Positions 33,755-42,567 of a stretch of 64,000 nucleotides of DNA are shown here, one piece after another. The stretch spans positions 1 to 64,000 of the forward strand of contig JAFYMC010000029.1 of assembly GCA_017556805.1 (NCBI GenBank), read 5' to 3'. The notes beneath the pieces are model-generated. The model was not told the DNA's origin, searched no databases, and saw only the letters and a program-made list of their open reading frames with translations. The DNA comes from Lachnospiraceae bacterium (lineage in GTDB: Bacteria > Bacillota > Clostridia > Lachnospirales > Lachnospiraceae). Every line of letters begins with the position of its first letter. Position 1 is the first letter of the stretch. Position numbers and translations under genes: made by a program.

Positions 33755-34826
33755 TTATTTAATTTATGGGCATGGTGGTTGTTATAATCATGGAGTGGAA
33801 GCGATTACCGGTTGTACAATTGAATTACTTAGGCAAGTCAATCCGGATTGTTTTATAACGCTTTCTTCGCATTTTCCGGACCAGGATAAAGAGTTTGGGT
33901 TAAGTCCCAATCGATTTGCGGTACGTAATCCGGAAGGTAAAAACAATGCGGAAGTATACAAAGAAACAATGGATTCCATTACAAAAAATACAATAGCCCT
34001 TCATGTCGGTGGAGACAACTATTGTTACAAAAATTGGCAGCGATATGCTGACATACATTATGATGTTAAGAGAAAAGGAGGAAAAAGCATTTTATGGGGA
34101 TGTTCCATTGATAAAGAGGCAATGGATGATGAAATGCTTTGTGCTCTGAAAACACATGATTTGATTCTTGCAAGAGAAGAAATTACATATCGAGCTTTGC
34201 TGGAAAAGGGAATCACACAGGTAGAAAAAGTAAGTGATATTGCATTCTCTTTAAAGGAAAAAGAAACATGGCTTCCTTTTCAGCATTATATTGCGGTTAA
34301 TTTGAGTCCTTTGGTATGCAGAAAAAATGAAACTGCCAAAATTGCTGTAAAGCAGTTGTTGGATGAATTATTAAGTATAACGGACTATAATATTGTTCTT
34401 GTTCCTCATGTTGTTATGTCGGTGGATAATGATTATGAAGTGTTGAAAGAACTTTCTAATCAATATACAGAAAGAGTGGTTTTGGTAAGCGATAAACTGT
34501 CAGCTGCGGAGTATAAGTATATTATCGCACATGCGGATTTGTGTGTGGCATCAAGAACACATGCAACGATTGCTGCGTACTCGTCCTGTGTTCCGGTGGT
34601 TGCAATCGGATATTCGGTAAAAGCCAGGGGGATTGCCGAAGATTTGAGTCAAGAAAAGTATGTAATGGAAATTGAATCGATTACGGGAGATAAGCTTGTT
34701 CGGATAACAAGAGAGTGTCTGCAAAACAGAGAACAAATCATTGATGTACTCAGAGAGAGGATTCCGGAGTATAGAAAGAAAGTTGTAAATGACAGGATTA
34801 TTCAGATGCTGAAAGTGTTTAGATAA
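33738..34826 (+). CDS. Polysaccharide pyruvyl transferase family protein
   Basis: The 362-residue protein has the PF04230 pattern: a glycine-rich start (YLIYGHGGCYNHGVEAI), a central LHVGGDNYCYKNW region, and C-terminal SRTHATIAAYSSCVPVVAIGYSVKARGIAEDL. Such enzymes add pyruvate ketals to sugars, but some members do other transfers. It begins at a GTG inside the end of the GT2 gene. From here to 37319 the DNA is noticeably richer in A and T than the flanking genes, which suggests a separate origin. Confidence 0.82.
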   Translation: MRRITDYLIYGHGGCYNHGVEAITGCTIELLRQVNPDCFITLSSHFPDQDKEFGLSPNRFAVRNPEGKNNAEVYKETMDSITKNTIALHVGGDNYCYKNWQRYADIHYDVKRKGGKSILWGCSIDKEAMDDEMLCALKTHDLILAREEITYRALLEKGITQVEKVSDIAFSLKEKETWLPFQHYIAVNLSPLVCRKNETAKIAVKQLLDELLSITDYNIVLVPHVVMSVDNDYEVLKELSNQYTERVVLVSDKLSAAEYKYIIAHADLCVASRTHATIAAYSSCVPVVAIGYSVKARGIAEDLSQEKYVMEIESITGDKLVRITRECLQNREQIIDVLRERIPEYRKKVVNDRIIQMLKVFR

Positions 34827-34848
34827 CGAATAAAGAGAGGAGAAAGTT

Positions 34849-36090
34849 ATGCATTATAAGTACGCACATCCAGAACTTTTTAAAGATGTTCCAAAAACTG
34901 ACTTCAAAAGCTATAGTGGAAATATTGTAATTTACGGAGCTGGCTTCCAAGGACTTTTGGCTGCACATTTATTGAAAAAACAAGGAGTAGATGTAATCTG
35001 TTTTGCTGATCAGAATAAAGAAAAGCAGGGGAAAACATACTTTAACCTTCCGATTATCAGTCCGGAAGAGATGGGTTTGAATTATTCGAAAACGCTGATT
35101 ATTGTAACACCATATTCGATTAAACCTGTATATGAGGAATTTAAGAATAAAGGATATAATGTTGTAACGCCATATTCTTTGTTTTTGGAGTTTGATTCAG
35201 ATGAGTTTGATTTGCTTGATGATTTGCCAGGATGGTACAGAAAAGATTCTTTAGATTGTAATGTTGATATGTTTTTGTTGAATTGCAATAATCTGTTGAC
35301 TAACCATCAACTTTTCTCAAGTGATTTGTCAGTATCGCAGGTTTGTAATCTGAAATGCAGAGAATGTACCAGTATTATGACATGTTATCAAAAACCGAAG
35401 CATTTTGCATTAGAAGAGGTTATTCAGAGTTTGAAAATAATGATGAAGGACAGATATTTTGATCATATTTATGTTGAGGGAGGAGAAACGTTTCTGTGGA
35501 AGCCGTTGCCGGAATTATTGCAATTTATGGTGGAGCAAGAACGAATCTATACGATTATTGTTATTACCAACGGAACCATAATACCTGATGAAGAGGTTCT
35601 GAATGCATTAAGTCATCCGAAAATATTTGTTAAAATATCTGACTATGGAAGTATTTCCAAAAAAGATAAACTAATGGAGATATTTAATGAGAGGGGCATC
35701 AGGTATAAGCTGCTTCTCCAAAAATGGTATAAAATGACAGCGTTTTCAAAGGCACCGCATACTCCGGAAAAACTAAAGGCTGTTGTTGAGAATTGTTGTA
35801 AATTGTCAAATGGAGTTACTTCGCCGTATGTTGCAGATGGCAAATTATTTTGCTGTCCAATTCAGGGAAATTTGCATAATACAGGGATTTACCCTTCGGA
35901 ACCGGAAGATTATGTGGATTTGACATTGCCTTATGATGAAGAACAGAAAAAGAAGATAGAAGCTTTTTATCAAGGGAAGAAGATTGTTGAGTTTTGCCGT
36001 CATTGTGATGGTAGGGGATATACCAATATCGAGGTTCCGCCGGCAGAGCAGCTGCAACCGGGGGAAGAGGTTAAGGTTATTTTCAAATAA
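34849..36090 (+). CDS. Radical SAM protein with N-terminal Rossmann-like domain
   Basis: Residues ~20-110 form a Rossmann-type segment (IVIYGAGFQGLLAAHLLKKQ) like the N-terminal nucleotide or acyl-sugar domains of PglD-type proteins. Residues ~158-300 carry a radical SAM core: CNLKCREC gives C166-X3-C170-X2-C173, followed by EGGETFLW. The C-terminus has further cysteines (NCCKL, FCCPI, FCRHCDG) that could hold an auxiliary cluster, as in SPASM-type enzymes. The substrate is unknown. Its place among glycosyltransferases in a sigma-28 operon suggests modification of a flagellar sugar or of flagellin. Confidence 0.8.
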   Translation: MHYKYAHPELFKDVPKTDFKSYSGNIVIYGAGFQGLLAAHLLKKQGVDVICFADQNKEKQGKTYFNLPIISPEEMGLNYSKTLIIVTPYSIKPVYEEFKNKGYNVVTPYSLFLEFDSDEFDLLDDLPGWYRKDSLDCNVDMFLLNCNNLLTNHQLFSSDLSVSQVCNLKCRECTSIMTCYQKPKHFALEEVIQSLKIMMKDRYFDHIYVEGGETFLWKPLPELLQFMVEQERIYTIIVITNGTIIPDEEVLNALSHPKIFVKISDYGSISKKDKLMEIFNERGIRYKLLLQKWYKMTAFSKAPHTPEKLKAVVENCCKLSNGVTSPYVADGKLFCCPIQGNLHNTGIYPSEPEDYVDLTLPYDEEQKKKIEAFYQGKKIVEFCRHCDGRGYTNIEVPPAEQLQPGEEVKVIFK

Positions 36091-36110
36091 TTGCGAAGGA
36101 AGATATTTGT

Positions 36111-37319
36111 ATGGGAAAAATATATTTTAGAACATTGGCGTATAACGCTGAGAAGACAATACGTCGTTGCGTAGATAGTATATTAAATCAGACATACAGA
36201 AGCGAGGATGTTGTTTTGTATATCTGCGATAACGGATCGACGGATGGGACGTATGATATTCTGAAGGAGTATGCGGAAAAAGACTCCCGGGTTGTTTTGT
36301 ATCAAAATAAAAAGAATCATGTCTGGGAAGGGGAGGAGATTCGACCTTTTAAGGATATGACGGTTTCTTTGAAGGAGGATGACTATTTCTGTGCCCTTGA
36401 TGCGGACGATTCCTATGAATTGAATTTTTTGGAAGAAATGATTCCGTTTCTGGAAGAAAATAAGCTGGACATTGCGGTGTGCGGGAGTAATCACATATCT
36501 GGCGAAAATAATTTGTTATTGGGAAAACGTTGCGTTGAAAATAATCTTTTTGTGCTTACACCTGAGGCGTTTTCCGACTGTTTTCAGGAGTACCATGGCT
36601 TTATGAGGACGGTCTGGGGTAAAGTATACAACAAAAGAGCTGCAGAAGCACTGGGCTTTTTTGAACATTTGCCGGAAGAAAGAAAGCATTTGAAAAATCA
36701 ACTTGATTACGGATGTGATACTTTTTTGACTTTTTCTGCGTTGCGTGAGGCGGAAAGAGTAGGGGTATACAAGGGGATTTTGCACAACTACTATATTTCG
36801 AGGAAATCCGTATCTTATCAGTATAGTGAAAATCGTATTTATTCGGATAAGATACTTTATGATGATGCATTGGAATTTTTAAATGTGAAATGTGGTCAGG
36901 TATCAATTAAGAATCAGCTTTTTATCCAAATGGTATATCATAATGCATTGAACGATACAATCAAGGTACTTGTAAGCTCGGATGCTACGGGAGAGCAGAA
37001 ATTACACGATATTTTTGATATCTTTTCGGATGAAAGAACCCTTGCCTCCATTACGCTCGGACAATATGCTGAGCCTAATCAAGGGTTTTTAGAAATAAGA
37101 AAGCATTTGTTTGATTTTGCAATCAACTTTTTTAAGGACAACATTCAATACATGCCGGAGGAGAAGTTCTTGGAATTATGCTATGCAGCAGAGCTTATGA
37201 GCGCGACTGTAGAGAATGCAGAGCTGTGGTTGTTTTTTAAAAAACGTCGTATTAATTACTATGTTATCAAAAACATGTTTCTTGAGGCAAGGGAGTTGCT
37301 TGATGAATTACTTGAATAA
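36111..37319 (+). CDS. Family 2 glycosyltransferase with C-terminal helical extension
   Basis: The 402-residue protein has the GT2 opening (TLAYNAEKTIRRCVDSILNQ), ICDNGSTDGTYDIL and the metal-site CALDADDSYELNFLEE. Beyond ~residue 250 it is helical with no known catalytic motif, perhaps a substrate-binding extension. It is the last gene of the sugar operon, followed by a terminator. Confidence 0.85.
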   Translation: MGKIYFRTLAYNAEKTIRRCVDSILNQTYRSEDVVLYICDNGSTDGTYDILKEYAEKDSRVVLYQNKKNHVWEGEEIRPFKDMTVSLKEDDYFCALDADDSYELNFLEEMIPFLEENKLDIAVCGSNHISGENNLLLGKRCVENNLFVLTPEAFSDCFQEYHGFMRTVWGKVYNKRAAEALGFFEHLPEERKHLKNQLDYGCDTFLTFSALREAERVGVYKGILHNYYISRKSVSYQYSENRIYSDKILYDDALEFLNVKCGQVSIKNQLFIQMVYHNALNDTIKVLVSSDATGEQKLHDIFDIFSDERTLASITLGQYAEPNQGFLEIRKHLFDFAINFFKDNIQYMPEEKFLELCYAAELMSATVENAELWLFFKKRRINYYVIKNMFLEARELLDELLE

Positions 37320-37337
37320 AAAGGGGCGAATGGGAGT

Positions 37338-37376
37338 CAAGGCGGTACCGTAGGGGGCCGCCTTGTTCGCTATTTT
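37338..37376 (+). terminator. Terminator closing the sugar operon
   Basis: CAAGGCGG (37338-37345) pairs with CCGCCTTG (37358-37365), followed by T-rich DNA. Confidence 0.65.
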
Positions 37377-37406
37377 ATATTTTCTGAAAAAAGTTCAAAA
37401 AGACTC

Positions 37407-37434
37407 TAAAGTTTTTTCTCGGCATTGCCGATAT
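37407..37434 (+). promoter_or_regulatory. Sigma-28 promoter of flagellin
   Basis: TAAA (37407-37410), 16-bp spacer, GCCGATAT (37427-37434). It stands in the expected place for a late flagellar gene. Confidence 0.85.
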
Positions 37435-37439
37435 AGCTA

Positions 37440-37617
37440 GTGTAAGGACAAAGACATTGTCCGACCGGAGAGTCGGTGACATCTCCGACGGCAGACGTCC
37501 AATCCTAGGTGGACAGGCTGCCGAACAAACCAAACTAAACAAAAGTGACCCGAAAGGATTCGGGGGACTTCATCCCTCATAGTGAGAGGATGGAACCATT
37601 ATAAGGAGGTAATTATT
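37440..37617 (+). promoter_or_regulatory. Long structured flagellin mRNA leader with CsrA-like hairpin
   Basis: The ~175-nt leader can form several hairpins. At 37549-37564 a 6-bp stem CCCGAA/TTCGGG presents exactly AGGA in its loop, the preferred CsrA presentation. A second hairpin, CATCC/GGATG near 37571-37592, lies just before the ribosome site AAGGAGG (37603-37609), which itself has the GGA core. In Bacillus, CsrA represses flagellin translation from two such sites. Confidence 0.5.
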
Positions 37618-39246
37618 ATGAGTATGGTAGTTCAACACAACATGCAGGCAATCAATGCCAACAGACAGTTAGGAATCGCAACTGGTGCAGTAGGTAAGTC
37701 CACTGAGAAGCTTTCTTCCGGTTTCAGAATCAACCGTGCAGCAGATGATGCAGCAGGCTTGGCTATTTCCGAGAAGATGAGAAGCCAGATTCGTGGTCTT
37801 AACCAGGCTTCCACCAACGCACAGGACGGTATCTCCCTCATCCAGACCGCTGAAGGTGCTCTTAATGAGACTCACTCCATTCTTCAGAGAATGAGACAGC
37901 TCTCCGTACAGGCAGCTAACGGTACTGAGACCGACGAAGACCGTTCCAACCTTCAGGACGAAGTTGCTCAGCTTCAGGACGAGTTAGATCGTATCGCTGA
38001 GACCACCGAGTTCAACACCATGAAGTTACTTGACGGTTCCTTCAGCGGAGCATCTGCTTCTTCTACCAGTGCAGGTCCGAAGTACGGCATCTATGATGGT
38101 GATCTTGGTGCATTCGTTACTTCTGATGTAGTAGGTGTTACTGTTACCGCTAATACTGCAGCAACTGCTGGCGGTGAGTCCGCAGTTTGGGATGCAGCAG
38201 GTAAGGCATTAACCCTTAACCTTGCAGAGAATAAGACCTATTCCCAGGAAGAGATTGATTCTCTCATCGAAAAGGCTAAGCAGGAAGATTCCAGCGCAAC
38301 CAATACTCCGGCTGCAATTACTGTTAAGTTTGCAAACGGTGTTTATACCGCAGAAGGTGATGTTACCAGTGCAGCTACTGTTGCTGGTAAGAAGGCAGAA
38401 GTTAAGGATGTAACTATCGGTGGATTTACTGTAGGTGCAAATAAGATTTCTGTTAAGGCTAATAAGTATGGTGCAGATATGAACGTTACTATTAACCTTA
38501 CCTTTGATGCAGATGCAGGCAAGGAAGAGGCTAAGCTTGGTACCGCTGCAACCTACGATATGACCGCAGATTCTCCGGGTGGTATTACTACTCCGGCAGA
38601 GTATGACTTAAAGCTTCAGACCGGTAAGGAATATACCGCAGAAGACATCGAGAAGATTCTTGCAGAGGCAGGTCTTGATGTAGATGTTACCTTAAGTGGT
38701 GTAGACGGTGCTCCGGATGAGCCGAATACCGTTATGGTTTCTTCTGCTGATGCAGCAGCAACCACTATCACCTTAGCAGGTGGTACCGGTATCGGTGACG
38801 AGGATGCTTACCTTGGTCAGGCTAACTACGATGTAACTTCCGCAAGCGGCGGTATGAAGCTTCAGGTTGGTGCTAACGAAGGTCAGACCATCAGCTTCAA
38901 TATCGATGATATGAGCGCTCTTTCCCTTGGTGTAAACGGTACCAATGTACGCGTTGACGATCAGGAGAAGGCAGCTAGCTCCATCAGTGCTATCGACGGC
39001 GCTATTGAGAAGGTTTCCAAGCAGCGTTCTGCTCTCGGTGCTATCCAGAACCGTCTTGAGCACACCATTGCAAACCTCGACGTTGCAGCTGAGAACCTGC
39101 AGACCGCAGAGTCCAGAATCCGTGACGTTGACATGGCTAAGGAAATGGTTGAGTACAGCAAGAACAACATCCTGTCTCAGGCTTCCCAGTCCATGCTGGC
39201 TCAGGCTAACCAGTCTAACCAGGGCGTTCTTTCCTTACTTGGCTAA
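37618..39246 (+). CDS. fliC: Flagellin
   Basis: The start at 37618 follows AAGGAGG. The 542-residue protein has intact D0/D1 ends: [19 protein letters not shown] with [20 protein letters not shown], and the C-terminal [20 protein letters not shown]. The conserved [13 protein letters not shown] segment is the D1 region recognised by TLR5 in many flagellins. Residues ~150-430 form a variable Ala/Thr/Asp-rich middle domain, the usual site of O-glycosylation. It has its own sigma-28 promoter and terminator and is flanked on both sides by glycosyltransferase genes. Confidence 0.96.
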   Translation: MSMVVQHNMQAINANRQLGIATGAVGKSTEKLSSGFRINRAADDAAGLAISEKMRSQIRGLNQASTNAQDGISLIQTAEGALNETHSILQRMRQLSVQAANGTETDEDRSNLQDEVAQLQDELDRIAETTEFNTMKLLDGSFSGASASSTSAGPKYGIYDGDLGAFVTSDVVGVTVTANTAATAGGESAVWDAAGKALTLNLAENKTYSQEEIDSLIEKAKQEDSSATNTPAAITVKFANGVYTAEGDVTSAATVAGKKAEVKDVTIGGFTVGANKISVKANKYGADMNVTINLTFDADAGKEEAKLGTAATYDMTADSPGGITTPAEYDLKLQTGKEYTAEDIEKILAEAGLDVDVTLSGVDGAPDEPNTVMVSSADAAATTITLAGGTGIGDEDAYLGQANYDVTSASGGMKLQVGANEGQTISFNIDDMSALSLGVNGTNVRVDDQEKAASSISAIDGAIEKVSKQRSALGAIQNRLEHTIANLDVAAENLQTAESRIRDVDMAKEMVEYSKNNILSQASQSMLAQANQSNQGVLSLLG

Positions 39247-39287
39247 TAGCTTGGCGGGATAAACGCAACATACACATAAGATTTTTC

Positions 39288-39324
39288 GGAGGGGCCCCGC
39301 ACCTAGGAGTGGGGCTCCTCTTTC
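39288..39324 (+). terminator. Flagellin terminator
   Basis: GAGGGGCCCCGCAC pairs with GTGGGGCTCCTC (39309-39320) with small mismatches and is followed by T residues. Confidence 0.75.
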
Positions 39325-39338
39325 ATTTGTAAAAAAGC

Positions 39339-39366
39339 TAAGTATTCCCCCTTCTTTTGTCGATAT
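39339..39366 (+). promoter_or_regulatory. Sigma-28-like promoter of the GT2-TPR gene
   Basis: TAAG (39339-39342), 16-bp spacer, GTCGATAT (39359-39366). It differs from the other two sigma-28 promoters at one base in each box but keeps the same spacing. Confidence 0.65.
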
Positions 39367-39403
39367 ATATCTATAAGGTGAACTATGTCCAAAGGGGGAT
39401 TTT

Positions 39404-41314
39404 ATGGAGAAAAAACGACCGATTTTAAGCATCTCCATGTTGGTTTCCAACAATCGGAGAGATACCATAGAAAAGTGTATGGAGTCCCTGGTACCGCTTA
39501 TGAAGGAGGTGCCGACGGAGCTCATTATTGTGGATACGGGGTGTACCGACGGTTCCGTGGATATTGCGAGGAAATATGCGGATAAGGTGGTGCAGTTTAC
39601 CTGGTGTAAGGATTTTTCCGCGGCCCGGAATGCAGGTCTTTCCGAATGTACCGGTGAATGGTTTTTATATTTGGATGATGATGAATGGTTTGAGGATGTA
39701 TCGGAGCTGATTGCATTTCTGAAGAGCGATGCGAAGAATCACTGCGATGCAGTGTGGTATATACAACGAAATTATGACAATTTTGAAGGCACGGCATATA
39801 ACGATACCTTTGTGGGACGTATGGTGAAGCTGACACCGGAGACAAAGTTTTGCGGGAAGATTCACGAGTGGCTGGAGCCGGTGCCGCGTATGATTAAGAG
39901 GACAGGGGCGTATGTACATCATTATGGATATGTGTACAAGAGTGAAGAAGATCGTTTGAAGCATTTGGAACGGAATCTTACCCTTGAGGAAGAAGCGGTA
40001 CGGGAGAATCCAAAGGACATCCGCATGTGTTGCCAGATGGTGCAGGAGTACCGGGCGGCAAGACGATACGAGGATGCGGAAAAGCTTGCAAGAGAGACAT
40101 TAAAAAATACAGAGTATGAAGTGACCAATTCCTTTGTGCAGTATTTGATGCTGGTGATTCCGCGGATTTACAGGGAGCAGGAGAGGTATGTGGATGCCAT
40201 TGCTGCCTTTGAAACGTTGGAACAAACGGCGGTACTGTTACACCAGACAAAGCAGGGACTGTATTATGAAAAAGCGCTGACCTACGGTTTTTTAAAGCAA
40301 AATGAAAACTTAATACAGACCTATTTAAAGTATTTGATGGAACTTACTGTTTTGCCGAAAGAGGGAGAGCCGATGGAGCACCCGGTAATGGATTTTGTTC
40401 AGTATCAGTCGGTTTTCTTTGTACAGCGGGCAGTGGAGTATGCGGTAAAAAATATGATTGCCGATGATTTGTACGCCTATGTGGAAGAAGTATACGGGTG
40501 GATTGACTGGGAGAAGACGGCGCAACCGAAGGAGATGTTACTGGGGCTGTTCCGATGCTATAAGGAGACCGGGAATGTAGGCTTATTGTCAAAGCATGTA
40601 CAGGCATTTCTTCGTAATCCGGAGTTGGAGCAGATGCTCTATGGAGCGGTACATTCTTTCTACGAGGAGTGTCCGGAAAGTAGGGATGCATTCCTTGAGG
40701 ACTTGGAATCTTTAAAGGTACAATCCGGGAATTTCCCGTTTTTCCATCTGCTCTATACGGAAAAACAGGGGACTACTACGGAGCAGGATATCAGAAATTA
40801 TTACGAAAAAAGCGACCGGAAGTATGACGAAGAGGTGGCAATGCTACTCCTTGGAAAAGCGGAGAAGAAACTGATGCAGTATAGTGAGCAGAAGAGAATC
40901 GGTGCGATTACCGGAGCGATGAAAGAATATATTGCCAGGGCAAAGACCTATGCGGATGCGGCATACGGTCCGGCGTTTTGGACAAATGCGGAGTGCGCTG
41001 TCGGGGAACAGTATTTAGAAATTCCGGGAGAAATCAACTTTGCTCGGACAATGGACGGCGTTCTTTCGGTAGAGGGCGGTGCTGTATTTGCCGCCGGTGT
41101 GAAGGAGGCACTGAAGTATCATTCGGCTATGCTGCCTGCAATTCGGGCGCTCCTAGAGGAGAGAGAAGTTCTTTCTCTGGCAAAGCAGTTAAAGGCTGTG
41201 GCAAAGGCGCAGTTGACGGAAGGAAAGACCGAGGAGGCGAAGGCAATTCTTTCCGAGCTGGCAATGATGTTGCCGGAGGATGAGGAAGTAAAGGAGTTGT
41301 TGGGAAAGATTTGA
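39404..41314 (+). CDS. Family 2 glycosyltransferase with long TPR-like C-terminus
   Basis: The 636-residue protein starts with a GT2 domain (LSISMLVSNNRRDTIEKCME, IIVDTGCTDGS, FLYLDDDEWFED) and continues with ~400 residues of helical repeats resembling TPRs. This architecture is common in protein-glycosylating GT2 enzymes that grip a polypeptide. With its own sigma-28-like promoter right after flagellin, it is a strong candidate for the enzyme that attaches the first sugar to flagellin. This is inference from context. Confidence 0.83.
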   Translation: MEKKRPILSISMLVSNNRRDTIEKCMESLVPLMKEVPTELIIVDTGCTDGSVDIARKYADKVVQFTWCKDFSAARNAGLSECTGEWFLYLDDDEWFEDVSELIAFLKSDAKNHCDAVWYIQRNYDNFEGTAYNDTFVGRMVKLTPETKFCGKIHEWLEPVPRMIKRTGAYVHHYGYVYKSEEDRLKHLERNLTLEEEAVRENPKDIRMCCQMVQEYRAARRYEDAEKLARETLKNTEYEVTNSFVQYLMLVIPRIYREQERYVDAIAAFETLEQTAVLLHQTKQGLYYEKALTYGFLKQNENLIQTYLKYLMELTVLPKEGEPMEHPVMDFVQYQSVFFVQRAVEYAVKNMIADDLYAYVEEVYGWIDWEKTAQPKEMLLGLFRCYKETGNVGLLSKHVQAFLRNPELEQMLYGAVHSFYEECPESRDAFLEDLESLKVQSGNFPFFHLLYTEKQGTTTEQDIRNYYEKSDRKYDEEVAMLLLGKAEKKLMQYSEQKRIGAITGAMKEYIARAKTYADAAYGPAFWTNAECAVGEQYLEIPGEINFARTMDGVLSVEGGAVFAAGVKEALKYHSAMLPAIRALLEEREVLSLAKQLKAVAKAQLTEGKTEEAKAILSELAMMLPEDEEVKELLGKI

Positions 41315-41336
41315 TTTATGTGAAAGAATGCATGGA

Positions 41337-41394
41337 AACTCCCCGTGGTGTCGAATGAAATGGTGATTTTGACGCCTACGGGGAGTTGCTTTTG
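41337..41394 (+). terminator. Terminator after the GT2-TPR gene
   Basis: AACTCCCCGT (41337-41346) pairs with ACGGGGAGTT (41378-41387) with further pairing inside, then TTGCTTTT. Confidence 0.7.
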
Positions 41395-41470
41395 AGTGCT
41401 TCGATTATTTTGTGTCCCTGGCATGGAGAACTTTGGCCCGCCTCACGTTGGAGAAGAAACCTCCGATTCG

Positions 41471-41941
41471 TTATGCCTTTTTTGCTTCTGATTCTACTTG
41501 CTTGATTTTTTGAAGTATGAGTCCGGAGGATAGTCGAAAATCCTCTATGGCGCGTTGAGCGTTACTGTTAGCTAAAAGCGCATTTTCTCGTGATTTTTGA
41601 GCATTGTCTGTGGCTTGACGGAGAAGGTCATATGCCTGAGAAATGATGCTGTCAGACGGAGAATCATCGGATTTGATTATTTCTAAGAGCTTTTCAACTA
41701 TGAGGGCATTACTTATAGTTAAGTTAGAAATATCCATGGCCAAAAGAGCATTTTTTCTGGCGTATTCAACATAGTCATAAGCGTTTACTTTTGCTTCTGC
41801 GAGTGCAGCTCGTAGTTCTAAGGAATGACGAATTTGAGTGGCCCTATTTGCCCCTTCATAGAACGTTTCTAAGGAAAGCTCTTTAGTAGAGAACGCTATT
41901 GTTTCCAGGGCAGTGTTACTACATGTGTTTTTGTGTGACAT
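41471..41941 (-). CDS. Helical repeat protein of unknown function, partner of an XRE regulator
   Basis: ATG at 41941 has AAGGGAG 8 nt upstream and gives 156 residues, almost all predicted helical and hydrophilic. Two similar segments, ARKNALLAMDISNLTISNA and SRENALLANSNAQRAIED, suggest an internal duplication and a coiled coil. No membrane segment or known motif is seen. It follows the XRE gene by 13 bp on the same strand. Confidence 0.65.
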   Translation of the reverse strand: MSHKNTCSNTALETIAFSTKELSLETFYEGANRATQIRHSLELRAALAEAKVNAYDYVEYARKNALLAMDISNLTISNALIVEKLLEIIKSDDSPSDSIISQAYDLLRQATDNAQKSRENALLANSNAQRAIEDFRLSSGLILQKIKQVESEAKKA

Positions 41942-41954
41942 ATGAATGCTCCCT

Positions 41955-42320
41955 TCATTTGTATTGAAAATAGTTGTGATACATTTGCAGATGCTCAGCT
42001 GAAGTACAAGGAGAATCTGATACACAGAAGGCGTCCTGGGTAACAGGAATTAGTAAATCATCGATAGGTGTATTCAGTAAAAGGCTAAGTGCAAATAGGT
42101 GATCAATGGAAGGTAGAATCTTTCCTTGAAACCAACGGTATACCGGTTGTGGGCAGGAAAGGTGTAATCTTTCCTGAACGGTATGCACAGAGTAGCCTTT
42201 ATTAAGGATATGCTGTTTCAGATTCTTTCCTGTTTTCTTCATATCAATAATCGGTTTTTTGTTTTGAAATAGATAGTTGGCTGTAATCAATGTTTCGGAA
42301 TCCTCCTTTGCAGGTATCAT
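41955..42320 (-). CDS. XRE-family helix-turn-helix regulator
   Basis: The helix-turn-helix spans roughly MKKTGKNLKQHILNKGYSVH through YRWFQGKILPSIDHLFALSL and LLNTPIDDLL, an XRE pattern frequent in Lachnospiraceae. The longest frame begins at 42320, but a TATAAT is immediately upstream of that ATG, while AAAGGAGG inside the frame is followed 11 nt later by TTG at 42290; the shorter start is therefore likely. It probably regulates itself and the helical partner gene. Confidence 0.7.
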   Translation of the reverse strand: MIPAKEDSETLITANYLFQNKKPIIDMKKTGKNLKQHILNKGYSVHTVQERLHLSCPQPVYRWFQGKILPSIDHLFALSLLLNTPIDDLLIPVTQDAFCVSDSPCTSAEHLQMYHNYFQYK

Positions 42321-42361
42321 GATTATAGAAAGAGTTTATCATAGACTTTTTGTTTTTGTCA

Positions 42362-42378
42362 TTGGACAGATAGTCCAA
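42362..42378. promoter_or_regulatory. Palindromic operator-like site upstream of the XRE gene
   Basis: TTGGAC-AGATA-GTCCAA is a perfect 6-bp-arm palindrome with a 5-bp centre, about 42 bp upstream of the longest XRE frame. Size and place fit an autoregulatory operator. Confidence 0.45.
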
Positions 42379-42402
42379 AAACGACATTTCAAAAAAATTA
42401 CA

Positions 42403-42442
42403 AAAACGAGGCTGTGTCTTAACGATACAACCCCGTTTTATA
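42403..42442. terminator. Bidirectional terminator-like hairpin
   Basis: AAAACGAGGCTGTGTC (42403-42418) pairs with GATACAACCCCGTTTT (42424-42439), with G-T pairs. The AAAA/TTTT ends allow termination in both directions; on the minus strand it closes the Rpn region. Confidence 0.7.
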
Positions 42443-42567
42443 AATCTTCGGTCAGCTCAATTTTTAACTTGAAGTTCCTGCTGCATCTGTGTATACAGTG
42501 GAAGGATCGCCTCCCAGGTGTCAGCTTTGAACAATCGTGCCTAGTGGTTATGTGTTCAGTATGAGCT

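Noticed and set aside
37618-39246. Multiple flagellin genes
   Set aside because: Only one flagellin is present in the window; the middle domain has low-complexity Ala/Thr stretches but no true tandem duplication that I can see.
42462-42545. Short minus-strand frame after the small Rpn ORF (FKADTWEAILPLYTQ)
   Set aside because: It has no start or ribosome site and is preceded by a stop. It may be another gene remnant, but support is too weak.
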